A stretch of 64,000 nt of DNA from Rubrivivax sp. (GCA_004210455.1 SEFA01000015.1:1-64000), one strand, 5' to 3'; positions 37,801 to 51,030 are shown, counted from the stretch's first letter. The notes: generated by a model not told the origin, from the letters alone. Made by a program: numbers and translations.

Positions 37801-38644
37801 GACCCATCTGGAGACCTACTACCGTGACCGCACCGACGCGACGGTGGAGTCGATCTACGCGGGCGACCTGCGCGGCAACCTCTGGCGCCTGGATCTGACC
37901 GCCACGTCGGGCTCCTACCCCGCGCCGGTGAAGCTGGCCAAGCTCACCAATGCTGCTGGCGGCGAACTGCCGGTCACCTCGGCACCGACACCGGTGATCA
38001 GCTCCAATGGCAATCGTCGCTGGGTCATCGTCGGCACGGGCCAATTGCTCAGCACGGACGATCTGGCCGTGACACGGGCCAACCGCATCTACGCGATCAT
38101 GGACGGCTACCAGGCTCGCCCGACCGTCACGACGGACCTGCCTGCCGGCATCACCCTGCCTTTCACCGAGTCGACGCTCCGGCACGATTTCCTGAACATC
38201 AGCACCACGGCAGCGGCTGTGGATCCGACAGCCAAGGTCGGCTACGTGATCGATATTCCCGTCGCCACTGGCAACTCTGGCTATCAGGTCATCAATGAAG
38301 CCGACGCCCTGGACAATCTTGTTGCAGTCGCCGCCGTGAGGCCCTCCTCGACGGACGCCTGCAGTCCCGGCGGCACCAGCCGGGTGCTCCTCTTCGACCT
38401 GAACACCGGCGTGACCACGAAGATCAACGCGACGTTCGCGGTCGACGAGGTCCGGTTCGTCAAGGACGGGGACAAGGTGAAACTCGTGATCGCGGGACGT
38501 CCTGGCACTGACGGGGGCGGCGGCGGCAACTGCGGCGCGAACGGAGAACTCTGCTGCGTCACTGACTGCAGCTTGGAAACTTCGGCTACAGGATCCAGCA
38601 CGGGCCGGCTGATCAACTGGCGCGAGATCCCCCTGCGCAACTGA
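34850..38644 (+). CDS. pilY1: PilY1-type pilus tip adhesin
   Basis: A 1264-residue secreted protein with a signal peptide (about 1-27, cleaved near AQS). It is the tip-associated partner of the minor pilins, promoting extension and adhesion. The second half (from about 760) is the conserved PilY1 beta-propeller domain, with the YAGDLRGNLWRLDL block at about 1001-1014. The usual calcium loop before that block is reduced to DRTDATVES. The N-terminal half lacks a convincing von Willebrand A domain. The last 45 residues carry six Cys. The ATG at 34850 follows pilX by eight bases. Confidence 0.9.
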   Translation: MNHHLPLLRHVGVAAALVLASLAGPAQSQTTLANQPVFSSFAVPGNLALALSVEYPTAVSNAHVESYTTASTYLGYFDPNKCYNYAYGSDYFQPAGATTTRSCDGTKWSGNFLNWATMQTIDPFRWALTGGYRVTDTATTTILEKAYASGQGNTSNFPDRSIDRSFIAGATPLGWRGLNLRVQGLGANLRFTRNGDNYGNSINTFAAPSRDGWDDSKSWQVVVRVKVCDPSAAAGGLESNCVAYDSGNYKPEGLIQKYSSKIRFSAFGYLNDSNLSRDGGVLRARQKFVGPTRPVPGSDPVANTTAREWDPSTGVMYQNPDAADATTTSTSYGITIADSGVMNYLNKFGEVIRGSYKTYDPVGELYYAALRYYRNLGNVPEWTNATTTDTNTRRTQADGFPVITTWDDPILYSCQKNFILGIGDVNSHADRNLPGATGSSEPGKPAAVTSDDGFNAVTWTNKVGALSGVNGSLGTVQGYNGCCTNNGALIAGMAYWANTQDIRLNMDGKQTVKTYWLDVLEFQNYKSNNQFYLATRYGGATIPGDWDALGTATDLPQTAWHTGPASDTVGGQLRPDTYYTAAKADQMVNGLTGAFASIVSSITAYTSSVNTDSNSVSSGTESYSSSYDSAGWTGQIEAFRINTLANPITYNSVWKFSDKLAAQLGTDGTGWDVRRRVVTFAPAVGNTPGAGIAFRFDSLTANQKTAVNPTYTSTNDGADFVAYVRGDRKNEASSPDPASTRAYRVRNSLVGDIINSQVVVLGPPSPGILSDTSNPGYAAFATAKSSRPNILIAGANSGLIHVINGSTTATDGGTELFAYIPSPAITGPGTTPSVDGLAATGNTDYEHRYLVDARPQVANIDVARTGGSTATGQWRSIAVGGLGKGGKSIWALNLTDANEVTTEAAAAQRVMWEFKDADLGFTFGTPVITKTAQWGWVVVVGSGYNNNATGKGYFYILNAATGALIQKIALGAGDDGTAQAPAGLTHLETYYRDRTDATVESIYAGDLRGNLWRLDLTATSGSYPAPVKLAKLTNAAGGELPVTSAPTPVISSNGNRRWVIVGTGQLLSTDDLAVTRANRIYAIMDGYQARPTVTTDLPAGITLPFTESTLRHDFLNISTTAAAVDPTAKVGYVIDIPVATGNSGYQVINEADALDNLVAVAAVRPSSTDACSPGGTSRVLLFDLNTGVTTKINATFAVDEVRFVKDGDKVKLVIAGRPGTDGGGGGNCGANGELCCVTDCSLETSATGSSTGRLINWREIPLRN

Positions 38645-38662
38645 TCCGCCTGGTCTCCTCGA

Positions 38663-38692
38663 AACCCGCCCTCGCAAGACGGCGGGTTTTTT
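38663..38692 (+). terminator. Terminator after pilY1
   Basis: An 8 bp stem (AACCCGCC at 38663-38670 with GGCGGGTT at 38681-38688) with a 10-base loop and a run of six T residues. It ends the minor-pilin operon. Confidence 0.9.
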
Positions 38693-38723
38693 CATGCGGG
38701 AACGCCGCGATGGACCAGGCACG

Positions 38724-38753
38724 AAAAAGCCCGCCAGCTTTCGCCGGCGGGCT
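38724..38753 (-). terminator. Terminator after gltBD
   Basis: Read on the minus strand, the AGCCCGCC/GGCGGGCT stem (38753-38746 with 38735-38728) is followed by five T residues. It is adjacent to, and separate from, the pilY1 terminator on the other strand. Confidence 0.85.
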
Positions 38754-38797
38754 CGAAGACGAGGCGCGTCGAGTGCTTGACGCAGTGTGCTGCCGAT

Positions 38798-40273
38798 TCA
38801 GCGAGGCAACGCGCTGTCGCCCATCAGGAACTCATCGATCGAGCGCGCGGCCTGGCGACCCTCGCGGATGGCCCACACGACCAGCGACTGGCCGCGGCGC
38901 ATGTCGCCTGCCGCAAACACCTTGGCAGCGCTGGTCTTGTAGCCGCCGGTGAAGTCCGTCGTCGCCTTGGCATTGCCGCGGGCATCCTTGCTCACGCCGA
39001 ACGCCTCCACGATCGCCGAGACCGGACTCACGAAGCCCATCGCCAGCAACACGAGATCCGCCTTGAGGATCTGCTCGCTGCCGGGGACCTCGACCACCTT
39101 GCCGTTGACCCATTCGACGCGCACCGTCTTCACGCCGGTGACCTTGCCCTTCTCCCCGAGGAATTCCTTCGTCGCGATGGCGAACTCGCGCTCGCAACCT
39201 TCTTCGTGGCTGGACGAGGTGCGCAGCTTGATCGGCCAGTAGGGCCAGGTCATCGGCCGGTCCTCGACTTCGGGCGGCTGGGGCATCAGCTCGAACTGCG
39301 TCACGCTCTTGGCACCGTGGCGGTTGCTCGTGCCGACGCAGTCGCTCCCGGTGTCGCCGCCACCGATCACGATGACGTGCTTGCCGTCGGCGCGCAACTG
39401 GCCCTTGAGCTTGTCGCCGGCGTTGACCTTGTTCTGTTGCGGGAGGAACTCCATCGCGAAGTGCACACCCGCCAGGTCCCGTCCCGGCACCGGCAGATCG
39501 CGCGATTGCTCGGCACCACCAGCCAGCAACACCGCATCGAACTGCTGTGTGAGTTCCTCTGCGGTGACCACGTCCTTGGCCCAGTTCGTGACCTTCGAGC
39601 CCTCGGGCAAGTGCGCCACCATCACGCCGGTGCGGAAGACCACACCCTCCGCTTCCATCTGCTGGACGCGACGGTCGATGTGACTCTTCTCCATCTTGAA
39701 GTCGGGAATGCCATAACGCAGCAGTCCGCCGACGCGATCATTCTTCTCGAACACCGTGACGCTGTGTCCCACGCGCGCCAGCTGCTGCGCAGCCGCCAGG
39801 CCCGCAGGGCCGGAGCCGACAACGGCAACGGTCTTGCCGGTCTTCACCTTCGCCGGACGCGGCGGCACCCAGCCCTCCGCCCAGGCGCGATCGATGATCG
39901 CGTGCTCGATCGACTTGATGCCGACGGCGTCGTCATTGACGTTCAAGGTGCAGGCGGCTTCGCAGGGCGCCGGGCAGATGCGACCGGTGAACTCCGGGAA
40001 GTTGTTGGTCGAGTGCAGCACCGCGATAGCGCTCTTCCAGTCCGTGTCGCCGCCCCGATACACCAGGTCGTTGAAGTCCGGAATGATGTTGTTGACCGGG
40101 CAGCCGCTGTTGCAGAACGGCGTGCCGCAGTCCATGCAGCGGGCGCCCTGCTGTTTCGCCTGCTCGACGTTGAGGCCGATGACGAATTCCTTGTAGTTCT
40201 TGAGACGCGCCTCGACGGGCTCGTAGCCCTCTTCCAGACGTTCGTACTCCATGAAGCCGGTGACTTTTCCCAT
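38798..40273 (-). CDS. gltD: Glutamate synthase small subunit
   Basis: NADPH-oxidising beta subunit that supplies electrons to GltB. The 491-residue protein has the N-terminal Cys clusters that bind 4Fe-4S centres ([14 protein letters not shown] at about 46-59 and CPAPCEAAC), the FAD fold [19 protein letters not shown], and the NADPH fold [13 protein letters not shown]. It lies 43 bases after gltB in the same direction. Confidence 0.97.
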   Translation of the reverse strand: MGKVTGFMEYERLEEGYEPVEARLKNYKEFVIGLNVEQAKQQGARCMDCGTPFCNSGCPVNNIIPDFNDLVYRGGDTDWKSAIAVLHSTNNFPEFTGRICPAPCEAACTLNVNDDAVGIKSIEHAIIDRAWAEGWVPPRPAKVKTGKTVAVVGSGPAGLAAAQQLARVGHSVTVFEKNDRVGGLLRYGIPDFKMEKSHIDRRVQQMEAEGVVFRTGVMVAHLPEGSKVTNWAKDVVTAEELTQQFDAVLLAGGAEQSRDLPVPGRDLAGVHFAMEFLPQQNKVNAGDKLKGQLRADGKHVIVIGGGDTGSDCVGTSNRHGAKSVTQFELMPQPPEVEDRPMTWPYWPIKLRTSSSHEEGCEREFAIATKEFLGEKGKVTGVKTVRVEWVNGKVVEVPGSEQILKADLVLLAMGFVSPVSAIVEAFGVSKDARGNAKATTDFTGGYKTSAAKVFAAGDMRRGQSLVVWAIREGRQAARSIDEFLMGDSALPR

Positions 40274-40316
40274 GGCGGCTCGCTCCTGAATTCCTGAATC
40301 TTCGATGCGGTGACGG

Positions 40317-45125
<4,809 letters not shown>

Positions 45126-45268
45126 CGGTGGCCTCCTGAACTCTCGGATAACGAAACCCGCGCAGGTTAAGACGCGTGCCGAAGCGGCACAAGCACAAAT
45201 AAATGGGGTCAGTCTCGAATTAAGTTCGCTGTTGCCAACAGGCCCCGATTAAATGGGGACAGATTAAA

Positions 45269-45973
45269 TCAATCGGGGACTGTCGCTTTGATTTTGCGTG
45301 GGCGGCCACGTGGACGCGGGCTCATGGGCCGTGAGCTGATCTCACTCAGCACTTGCAGGAAACGTGCCGATCCGAGCGGCCAGCCCTTGAGTGCGGCATT
45401 GATGAGGCGAGCCCGCTCCACTTCCGACTCCCCCTCCTCCAGCCATCGACGCCAGGCGAGTTCGCGTTCGAACGGCGTGTTGCCCAGCGCCCAGAAACCA
45501 GGGGGATCGCTGATCAGCGGATCGCGTCGGCGTCCGAGATGGTGAGCCGCCGACGACCAGGCGAAATCGCCGGGCTCGGCGCTGAGTCCCGCACGCTGCG
45601 GGTTCAACTCGATGCTGCGCATGACAGCGAGCAGGTGGCTCTCCGCCTCCAGCGGCGCGGCACGAAAGCGTCCTTCCCACAAGGTGCCAACCCGTCCGTG
45701 GCGAAGATTGAAGGCGCTCACGTAGCGACGCCCCAGCGCCTGCATCATCTGACTCAAGCCCTCGTCTGCAGCGGGGGTTGCCAGCAGGTGCAGATGGTTG
45801 GGCATCAGCACGTAGGCGTGGATTGCGACCTTGTGAGTGGCGGCACTGTCCTGGAGCGCAGCGAGCAGCGCCCGGCGGTCGTCGTCGTCGAGGACGATGG
45901 GCTGCAGGTTGTGGCCGCGGTGGATCAGGTGGTGCAGATGGCCGGCGAGCGCCAGCCGGGAAAGTCGTGCCAT
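45269..45973 (-). CDS. REP-associated tyrosine transposase (Y1/RAYT family)
   Basis: Single-strand DNA transposase of the HUH Y1 type, as in IS200/IS605 and RAYT proteins. The 234-residue protein has the HUH metal site in MPNHLHLLATP (about 57-67), a downstream catalytic Tyr in GRRYVSAFN, and the LWEGRFRA and SIELNPQRAGL blocks typical of RAYT. The C terminus is basic (PRPRGRPRK). A hairpin of the surrounding REP-like sequence lies only four bases before the ATG, and no Shine-Dalgarno sequence is visible. Confidence 0.85.
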   Translation of the reverse strand: MARLSRLALAGHLHHLIHRGHNLQPIVLDDDDRRALLAALQDSAATHKVAIHAYVLMPNHLHLLATPAADEGLSQMMQALGRRYVSAFNLRHGRVGTLWEGRFRAAPLEAESHLLAVMRSIELNPQRAGLSAEPGDFAWSSAAHHLGRRRDPLISDPPGFWALGNTPFERELAWRRWLEEGESEVERARLINAALKGWPLGSARFLQVLSEISSRPMSPRPRGRPRKIKATVPD

Positions 45974-45977
45974 GGCG

Positions 45978-45997
45978 GGGGACAGTAGTCTGTCCCC
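45978..45997. repeat. REP-like inverted repeat before the transposase start
   Basis: A perfect 8 bp inverted repeat, GGGGACAG (45978-45985) with CTGTCCCC (45990-45997), four-base loop. Related GGGGTCAG/GGGGACAG sequences stand beyond the 3' end of the gene. Confidence 0.7.
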
Positions 45998-45999
45998 AA

Positions 46000-47136
46000 T
46001 TATGCGATGAGCTTCTTCCCGGTGAGCCGCTCGTGCTCCTTGAGGGCGAACCGGTCCGTCATGCCGGCGATGTAGTCGGCGCAGGCGCGCGCATGGTCCT
46101 CGCCGTCCGCGAAGTCCGGCGGCAGATGCCCCGGATCGGTGAGGTAGAGCTGAAACAGCTCTCGCAACACCTGCTCGGCCCGGTCGCGCTGCTGCTGGAC
46201 GACCGGATGACGATAGAGGTTGGCGAACAGGAAGCGCTTCAGCTCCGTACTCGCCTGGCGCATCTCGGGGCTGAAGCGGACCAGCGGTCCCTTCGTGCGC
46301 GCATCCTCCGCGTCAGCCGGCGCGGCAGCCTCGATGGCGATGCCCGTGGCGTCGATGATGTCGTAGACCTGCTGCGACAGCATCCGGCGGATGGTCTCCG
46401 CGAGCAGGCGCTTGCCAGTCAGGCCCGGATACGCGGCCAGCGTCTCCCGCAGGTAGCGATGGACGAGCGGTATCTGCTCCAGCTGTTCCAAGGTCACGAG
46501 GCCCGATCGCACGCCGTCGTCCACGTCGTGCGCGTTGTAGGCCACCTCGTCGGCCAGGTTGCAGAGCTGCGCCTCCAGGCTCGGCTGTCCGCCGACCAGG
46601 AAGCGCGCCGCAACGCCCCCGGGCTCGCGGTCCTCGATGCGCTGCGCATCGCGCTTGCTGCAATGCTTCAGGATGCCTTCCCGGCTCTCGAAGCTGAGAT
46701 TGAGCCCGTCGAAGGCCGGGTAGCGCTGCTCCAGTTTGTCGACCACCCGCAGGGACTGCAGGTTGTGTTCGAACCCGCCGTGAGCCGTCATGCAATCGTT
46801 CAGCACATCCTGCCCCGCGTGGCCGAAGGGCGTGTGCCCCAGATCGTGGGCCAGCGCAATGGTCTCGACGAGGTCCTCGTCGAGCGACAGGCTCCGTGCG
46901 ATCGAGCGCCCCAGCTGCGCGACTTCCAGCGAATGCGTCAACCGGGTCCGGAACAGGTCGCCCTCATGGTTGAGGAATACCTGCGTCTTGTAGACCAGCC
47001 GGCGGAAAGCCGTGCTGTGGACGATCCGGTCGCGATCACGCTGGAATTCGCTGCGCGTCGGCGCGGAAGCCTCGGCATGCCGTCGACCCCGACTGCGCGC
47101 GGGGTCGGAAGCAAAGGGCGCGCGCAGCATCATCAT
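46000..47136 (-). CDS. dgt: dGTPase-like HD-domain triphosphohydrolase
   Basis: Hydrolyses dNTPs (dGTP in E. coli) to nucleoside and triphosphate. The 378-residue protein has the HD phosphohydrolase metal site (RLTHSLEVAQLGRSIAR, then ALAHDLGHTPFGHAGQ with the paired His-Asp) and the DEVAYNAHDVDDG block. The first three codons are all ATG, so the exact start is undecided. It lies directly after aroB, in the usual aroK-aroB-dgt order. Its stop codon is at the border of the transposase unit. Confidence 0.93.
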   Translation of the reverse strand: MMMLRAPFASDPARSRGRRHAEASAPTRSEFQRDRDRIVHSTAFRRLVYKTQVFLNHEGDLFRTRLTHSLEVAQLGRSIARSLSLDEDLVETIALAHDLGHTPFGHAGQDVLNDCMTAHGGFEHNLQSLRVVDKLEQRYPAFDGLNLSFESREGILKHCSKRDAQRIEDREPGGVAARFLVGGQPSLEAQLCNLADEVAYNAHDVDDGVRSGLVTLEQLEQIPLVHRYLRETLAAYPGLTGKRLLAETIRRMLSQQVYDIIDATGIAIEAAAPADAEDARTKGPLVRFSPEMRQASTELKRFLFANLYRHPVVQQQRDRAEQVLRELFQLYLTDPGHLPPDFADGEDHARACADYIAGMTDRFALKEHERLTGKKLIA

Positions 47137-47151
47137 GGTCGGTTCAGGCTT

Positions 47152-48267
47152 TCAGTGGGATCCGGACCCGGTGTGCGCGGAGATCACCTCGGCCACCAGC
47201 GCATCGGGAGCCCCCCGCATGCCCGCCTTGCCAAGGCCCTCGATGACAACGAACCGGATCTCGCCGCCTTCGTTCTTCTTGTCGACTCGCATGAGCTCGA
47301 GCCATCGATCCATCGCCATGGCAGGAGCCTGGATCGGCAAGCGCGCCCGCTCGATCAGTCGCGACATCCGGCCGACGAAGGACGGCGGCATCAGTCCCAG
47401 CCGCACCGACAGCTCGGAAGCCAGGACCATGCCGCAGCCCACGCCCTCGCCGTGCAGCCAGGCACCGTAGCCGAGGCCCGTCTCGATCGCATGGCCGAAG
47501 GTATGGCCGAAGTTCAGGATGGCCCGCAGCCCTGCTTCGCGTTCGTCCTGCCCGACGACCCAGGCCTTGATCTCGCAACTGCGCTTGACCGCGTAAGCCA
47601 GCGCTGACTTGTCCCGCGCCAACATCGCGTCGAGGTTGTTCTCGATCCACTCAAGGAAGGTCGTGTCGGCGATCGGTCCGTACTTGATGATCTCGGCAAG
47701 ACCCGCGGAGAGTTCGCGCTCGGGCAAGGTATCGAGCGTGTCGAGATCGGCAATGACACGGGCTGGCTGATAGAACGCGCCAACCATGTTCTTCCCGCGC
47801 GGATGATTGATGGCTGTCTTGCCGCCGACCGACGAGTCGACCTGCGCCAGCAAGGTCGTCGGCACCTGCACGAACGGTACGCCGCGCATGTAGATCGCCG
47901 CGGCGAACCCGGTGAGGTCGCCGATCACGCCGCCACCCAACGCGAACAGCACGGTCTTGCGATCGGCCGCGCCGGCGAGGAGCTGGTCGATGACGACGTC
48001 GAGCGACGCCCAGTTCTTGTGTTGCTCGCCGTCCGGCAGGACCACGGTCTCAGTCCGCGCGTAATGGGGCGCCAGTTGACGCTTCAGTCGATCCAGGTAG
48101 ATCGGCGCCACCACGTCGTTGGTGACGATCAATGCTGCGGAAGCCCGCGGCAATCCTGACCATGACGACGGTGCGTCGAGGAGGCCGGGGCCAATCAGGA
48201 TGTCGTAGCGCCGGTCGCCGAGGTCGATGGCGACGGTGGACGAGGAGTCAGGAGCCGGTGCGGTCAT
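47152..48267 (-). CDS. aroB: 3-dehydroquinate synthase
   Basis: NAD- and metal-dependent cyclase of the shikimate pathway. The 371-residue protein has the GGGVIGDLTGFAAAIYMRG NAD loop, VDSSVGGKTAINHP, and the metal-binding His residues in NFGHTFGHAIE. Its start overlaps the 3' end of aroK by 20 bases. Confidence 0.97.
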   Translation of the reverse strand: MTAPAPDSSSTVAIDLGDRRYDILIGPGLLDAPSSWSGLPRASAALIVTNDVVAPIYLDRLKRQLAPHYARTETVVLPDGEQHKNWASLDVVIDQLLAGAADRKTVLFALGGGVIGDLTGFAAAIYMRGVPFVQVPTTLLAQVDSSVGGKTAINHPRGKNMVGAFYQPARVIADLDTLDTLPERELSAGLAEIIKYGPIADTTFLEWIENNLDAMLARDKSALAYAVKRSCEIKAWVVGQDEREAGLRAILNFGHTFGHAIETGLGYGAWLHGEGVGCGMVLASELSVRLGLMPPSFVGRMSRLIERARLPIQAPAMAMDRWLELMRVDKKNEGGEIRFVVIEGLGKAGMRGAPDALVAEVISAHTGSGSH

Positions 48268-48859
48268 TCCTGGAAGTGTACGGGGCCTCGCTGGCCCCCA
48301 CGGTGGCCGCGACCCGCGCCGGATCGATCAGTCCCGCCAGCTCCAGCTGCATCAGGATCATGTTCGCCAAGCCATGCACCGAGGGGCGGCTGGACTCGAG
48401 CACGAAATGCGCGCAGCGCCGGTACAGCGGATCACGCTGCCCATACAGCTCGCGCAGCTTCGCCAATGGATTCGCCACCTGGAGCAGCGGACGTTGCGTG
48501 TCGTGCCTCAATCGCCTGAAGAGTTCTTCAGGCGACGAGCGAAGGTACACGACTGTCGAATCCGTCTTGAGGCGATCGCGGTTGATCTCGCGGAGGACGG
48601 CACCGCCGCCGGTCGCGAGCACCAACTCGCGACCAGCCCGCGCTCCTTCGAGCAAGCGCGCGATGACGCGCGATTCGAGATCCCGAAACGACGCTTCGCC
48701 CTCACGGGCGAAGTAGTCCTTGATCGTCTCGCCGCCGAGATCCTTTTCGATCTCGGCGTCGGAATCGACGAAGGCGATGTCCAGTTGCCGAGCCAGCATG
48801 CGACCGACAGTGGACTTGCCACCGCCCGGCATGCCGACCAGGCTCAGGATCACTGGCAC
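48248..48859 (-). CDS. aroK: Shikimate kinase
   Basis: Phosphorylates shikimate at the 3-hydroxyl. The protein has the P-loop GMPGGGKSTVGRMLA, the shikimate-binding DSDAEIEKD, the GGGAVLRE loop and the lid RPLLQ. I chose the GTG at 48859, giving 203 residues; a second GTG two codons further on (48853) or a start up to 48934 inside the upstream gene's end is possible. The first start comes 16 bases after the Ig-like gene stop. Co-directional with aroB, with which it overlaps by 20 bases. Confidence 0.93.
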   Translation of the reverse strand: MPVILSLVGMPGGGKSTVGRMLARQLDIAFVDSDAEIEKDLGGETIKDYFAREGEASFRDLESRVIARLLEGARAGRELVLATGGGAVLREINRDRLKTDSTVVYLRSSPEELFRRLRHDTQRPLLQVANPLAKLRELYGQRDPLYRRCAHFVLESSRPSVHGLANMILMQLELAGLIDPARVAATVGASEAPYTSRNDRTGS

Positions 48860-48875
48860 TGCGTCGTCGGCACGC

Positions 48876-50945
48876 TCAGTTCGGCGAGCTGCAGTAGGAA
48901 CCGACGGTGTCGGTGGACAGCCGCACTTTGCCATACGGACTGTTCTGGAACGGCGGCGACGTCGTTGTCGCCGAGAAGTCCGCCGACAGTGCGGTCAACC
49001 GGTCAGCGAAGGTTGCAGGCGGACTCACCACACCAGTCGCCGAGGCGGTAATGACGTAATCAACCCAAGTGGCCAGACTCTTGGCGTACTCGATCTTGAT
49101 GACCAACTGGCCCGACGCGTCAGTTTTGGTAGCGGCGCTTTCATAGGAGATCTGCACGTCCGACTTACGCGGTTCGAGCACCCCGTTCCCGTTGCGATCC
49201 TCGCCGGCATCGAGGATGCCGTCGTTGTCATCGTCCTCGTTCAAGCAGGCGGCCTGCCCATTGAAGACGTTGGCGTTGCTGATGGTGTTCAGATAGTAGA
49301 AGGGAACCCACGCATCGGCGCCCGAAGCATCGGTGCCCACAGCGTAGGCGCCCTTGTAGTAGCGCTTCAGGTCAACCAAAGGCTGGATGTCCACACCGGC
49401 AGCGGGGCGACCTGCAGCATCCACCACCAGCACGACGAAACGCTTGATGTAAGTCAGCTTCGTCGCACCGTCCTGCAGCGTCGAATCGGTGCCGATGCTG
49501 ATCGCCAACGGGCTCGCCACCACGGTCAATGCGGCGGTCATGGCGTTCGGGCAAGTGCCCACGGCGAAATCGGTGTAATCCCAGCAGGCACGGATAGTCA
49601 GACCGTTCGTGGCGCTGGCCGTGGTACCCGGGTAGTAGCTCGAGGTCGCATTGCCGGAAGCATCGCTATACACCAGCGACGTGCCCGAGCTGATCGTCCC
49701 GCCCACGGCGATGGAGGCTGCACCGAAAGGTTCGAAACGCACGCGGATGTTCTGCAGCGGCGCGTTGTTCGACGCCTGGAACAGGGTGCGCAGCTCAACA
49801 CGATTCGACGTAGAGCCCGCCGCGTTGACGGCGATGACCTGCGGATTGGCCGAGAACGTGGTCCCGGCCGCCGGCGTGGTGACCGGCGGGATGACGGTGC
49901 CCGCGGACGACACGATCACCGAGGTGACCGTGGTCACACCACCGCTGATGGCGGTGATGTTGTACGCGCCCGGCGCGGTCGGCGCGGTGTAGGTGTAGGT
50001 GTAGGCGCCGCTGTTGTCGGTGGTCCCCGTGGCCGCAGTCTGCCCCGGTGCAGTGACCGTGATGGTCTGACCGCTGATCGCGTTGTCGTTCGTGTCCGCC
50101 AGGCGGAATTGAACGGTGTTGCCCGTGGAACCCGCCGTCGGCGCCGAAGGCACGGCCGAGGCCGTCAGCTTCGCACCGCTGACCTGGAAGCTGGCCGTCT
50201 TCGTGAGCGTGCCGCTCTTCGCGGTGACGGTCACGACCCGGTTCGACTTGTCGGTTCCGATCCGCACGTTGGCGATCGAGGTGCCGGCAGCGCCGGTGTT
50301 GGCGTTGACAACGCTCACCGTGGCACCATTGTTGACCGAGAAGGCGACGGGCACGTTGCTCATCACGTTGCGGTTGGCGTCCACGGCCGTGGCGGTTGCC
50401 ACGACGGTGTCCGTGCCGGAATTCGACACGGTGTACTTGTCGAGCGCCAGCGACAGTTCGGCCGGTTCGGTCGACGGCACGGTCGTCTGGACCACGTTGA
50501 ACGTGGCGCTCTTCGTGACGGAACCACCTGCGACGTTCACGGTGACCGTGCGCAGCGAATGGTCGGCGCCCAGCGAGATCGTCGCTGTGCCCGTGCCGGT
50601 GCTGTCCGTCGTCAGGGTCGAGGCCGACGCGAAGACCGAGTTGTTGGGATCGGTGACACCGACCCGCAGGGTGGCGCCCGTGATGCCGCCACGATTGGCA
50701 TCCAATGCGGTGGCCGTCAGGGTCAGTGTCTCGGTGCCGTCGTTGGCCATCGTGGACTTGCTCAGCACAGCCGACACATCGGCCACGGCGACAGTGCCGC
50801 CGCCGCCCGTGCCGCCGTTGCCGCCGCCGTTGAGCTGATCGCCAGCGCTACCGCCGCCGCCGCCGCACGCGGCCAGCGTACCGGCCACGAAGGCCCCCAG
50901 GACGGCAGCCTTGAGGGCCCGCGCGTACGTTGCAAATGTGGTCAT
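48876..50945 (-). CDS. Large Ig-like domain lipoprotein inside the pilQ-aroK region
   Basis: A 689-residue predicted lipoprotein. The signal peptide ends in the lipobox LAAC (Cys at about residue 27), followed by a Gly-rich linker. Then come three or four repeated beta-sandwich domains of the bacterial Ig (Big-1/invasin-like) type, each with the pattern 'LTATALDANRG...VTV...GTATI'. About residues 567-578 form a canonical EF-hand-like loop (DDDNDGILDAGE), with a weaker second loop just after it. The gene lies 85 bases after pilQ with GGAG before the ATG, on the same strand as the pil and aro genes. Function is unknown; a surface adhesin or pilus-linked structural role is an inference from location. 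Confidence 0.85.
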   Translation of the reverse strand: MTTFATYARALKAAVLGAFVAGTLAACGGGGGSAGDQLNGGGNGGTGGGGTVAVADVSAVLSKSTMANDGTETLTLTATALDANRGGITGATLRVGVTDPNNSVFASASTLTTDSTGTGTATISLGADHSLRTVTVNVAGGSVTKSATFNVVQTTVPSTEPAELSLALDKYTVSNSGTDTVVATATAVDANRNVMSNVPVAFSVNNGATVSVVNANTGAAGTSIANVRIGTDKSNRVVTVTAKSGTLTKTASFQVSGAKLTASAVPSAPTAGSTGNTVQFRLADTNDNAISGQTITVTAPGQTAATGTTDNSGAYTYTYTAPTAPGAYNITAISGGVTTVTSVIVSSAGTVIPPVTTPAAGTTFSANPQVIAVNAAGSTSNRVELRTLFQASNNAPLQNIRVRFEPFGAASIAVGGTISSGTSLVYSDASGNATSSYYPGTTASATNGLTIRACWDYTDFAVGTCPNAMTAALTVVASPLAISIGTDSTLQDGATKLTYIKRFVVLVVDAAGRPAAGVDIQPLVDLKRYYKGAYAVGTDASGADAWVPFYYLNTISNANVFNGQAACLNEDDDNDGILDAGEDRNGNGVLEPRKSDVQISYESAATKTDASGQLVIKIEYAKSLATWVDYVITASATGVVSPPATFADRLTALSADFSATTTSPPFQNSPYGKVRLSTDTVGSYCSSPN

Positions 50946-51030
50946 GCCTTGCTACTCCAAACAGGCCGAGCTTTCATTTGCGCGGCCACTCCCGTGATTG
51001 ATGACTCGTCCGTTCCTGCTCGCGGCAGGA

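Larger units (their letters stand above)
45198..46000 (-). mobile_element. RAYT-type transposase unit with REP-like flanks
   Basis: The transposase gene at 45269-45973 is bounded by related GGGG-rich sequences. On the left are AAATGGGGTCAGTCTC at about 45198 and AAATGGGGACAGATTAA at about 45251. On the right is the hairpin GGGGACAG-TAGT-CTGTCCCC at 45978-45997. The unit lies in the short space between gltB and dgt, and the last bases touch the dgt stop codon. Exact ends are not certain. Confidence 0.6.

Noticed and set aside
51011-51030. Hairpin CCTGC/GCAGG between pilQ and the Ig-like gene
   Set aside because: Five base pairs without a T run; not a terminator, so it gives no evidence that the two genes are separate transcripts.
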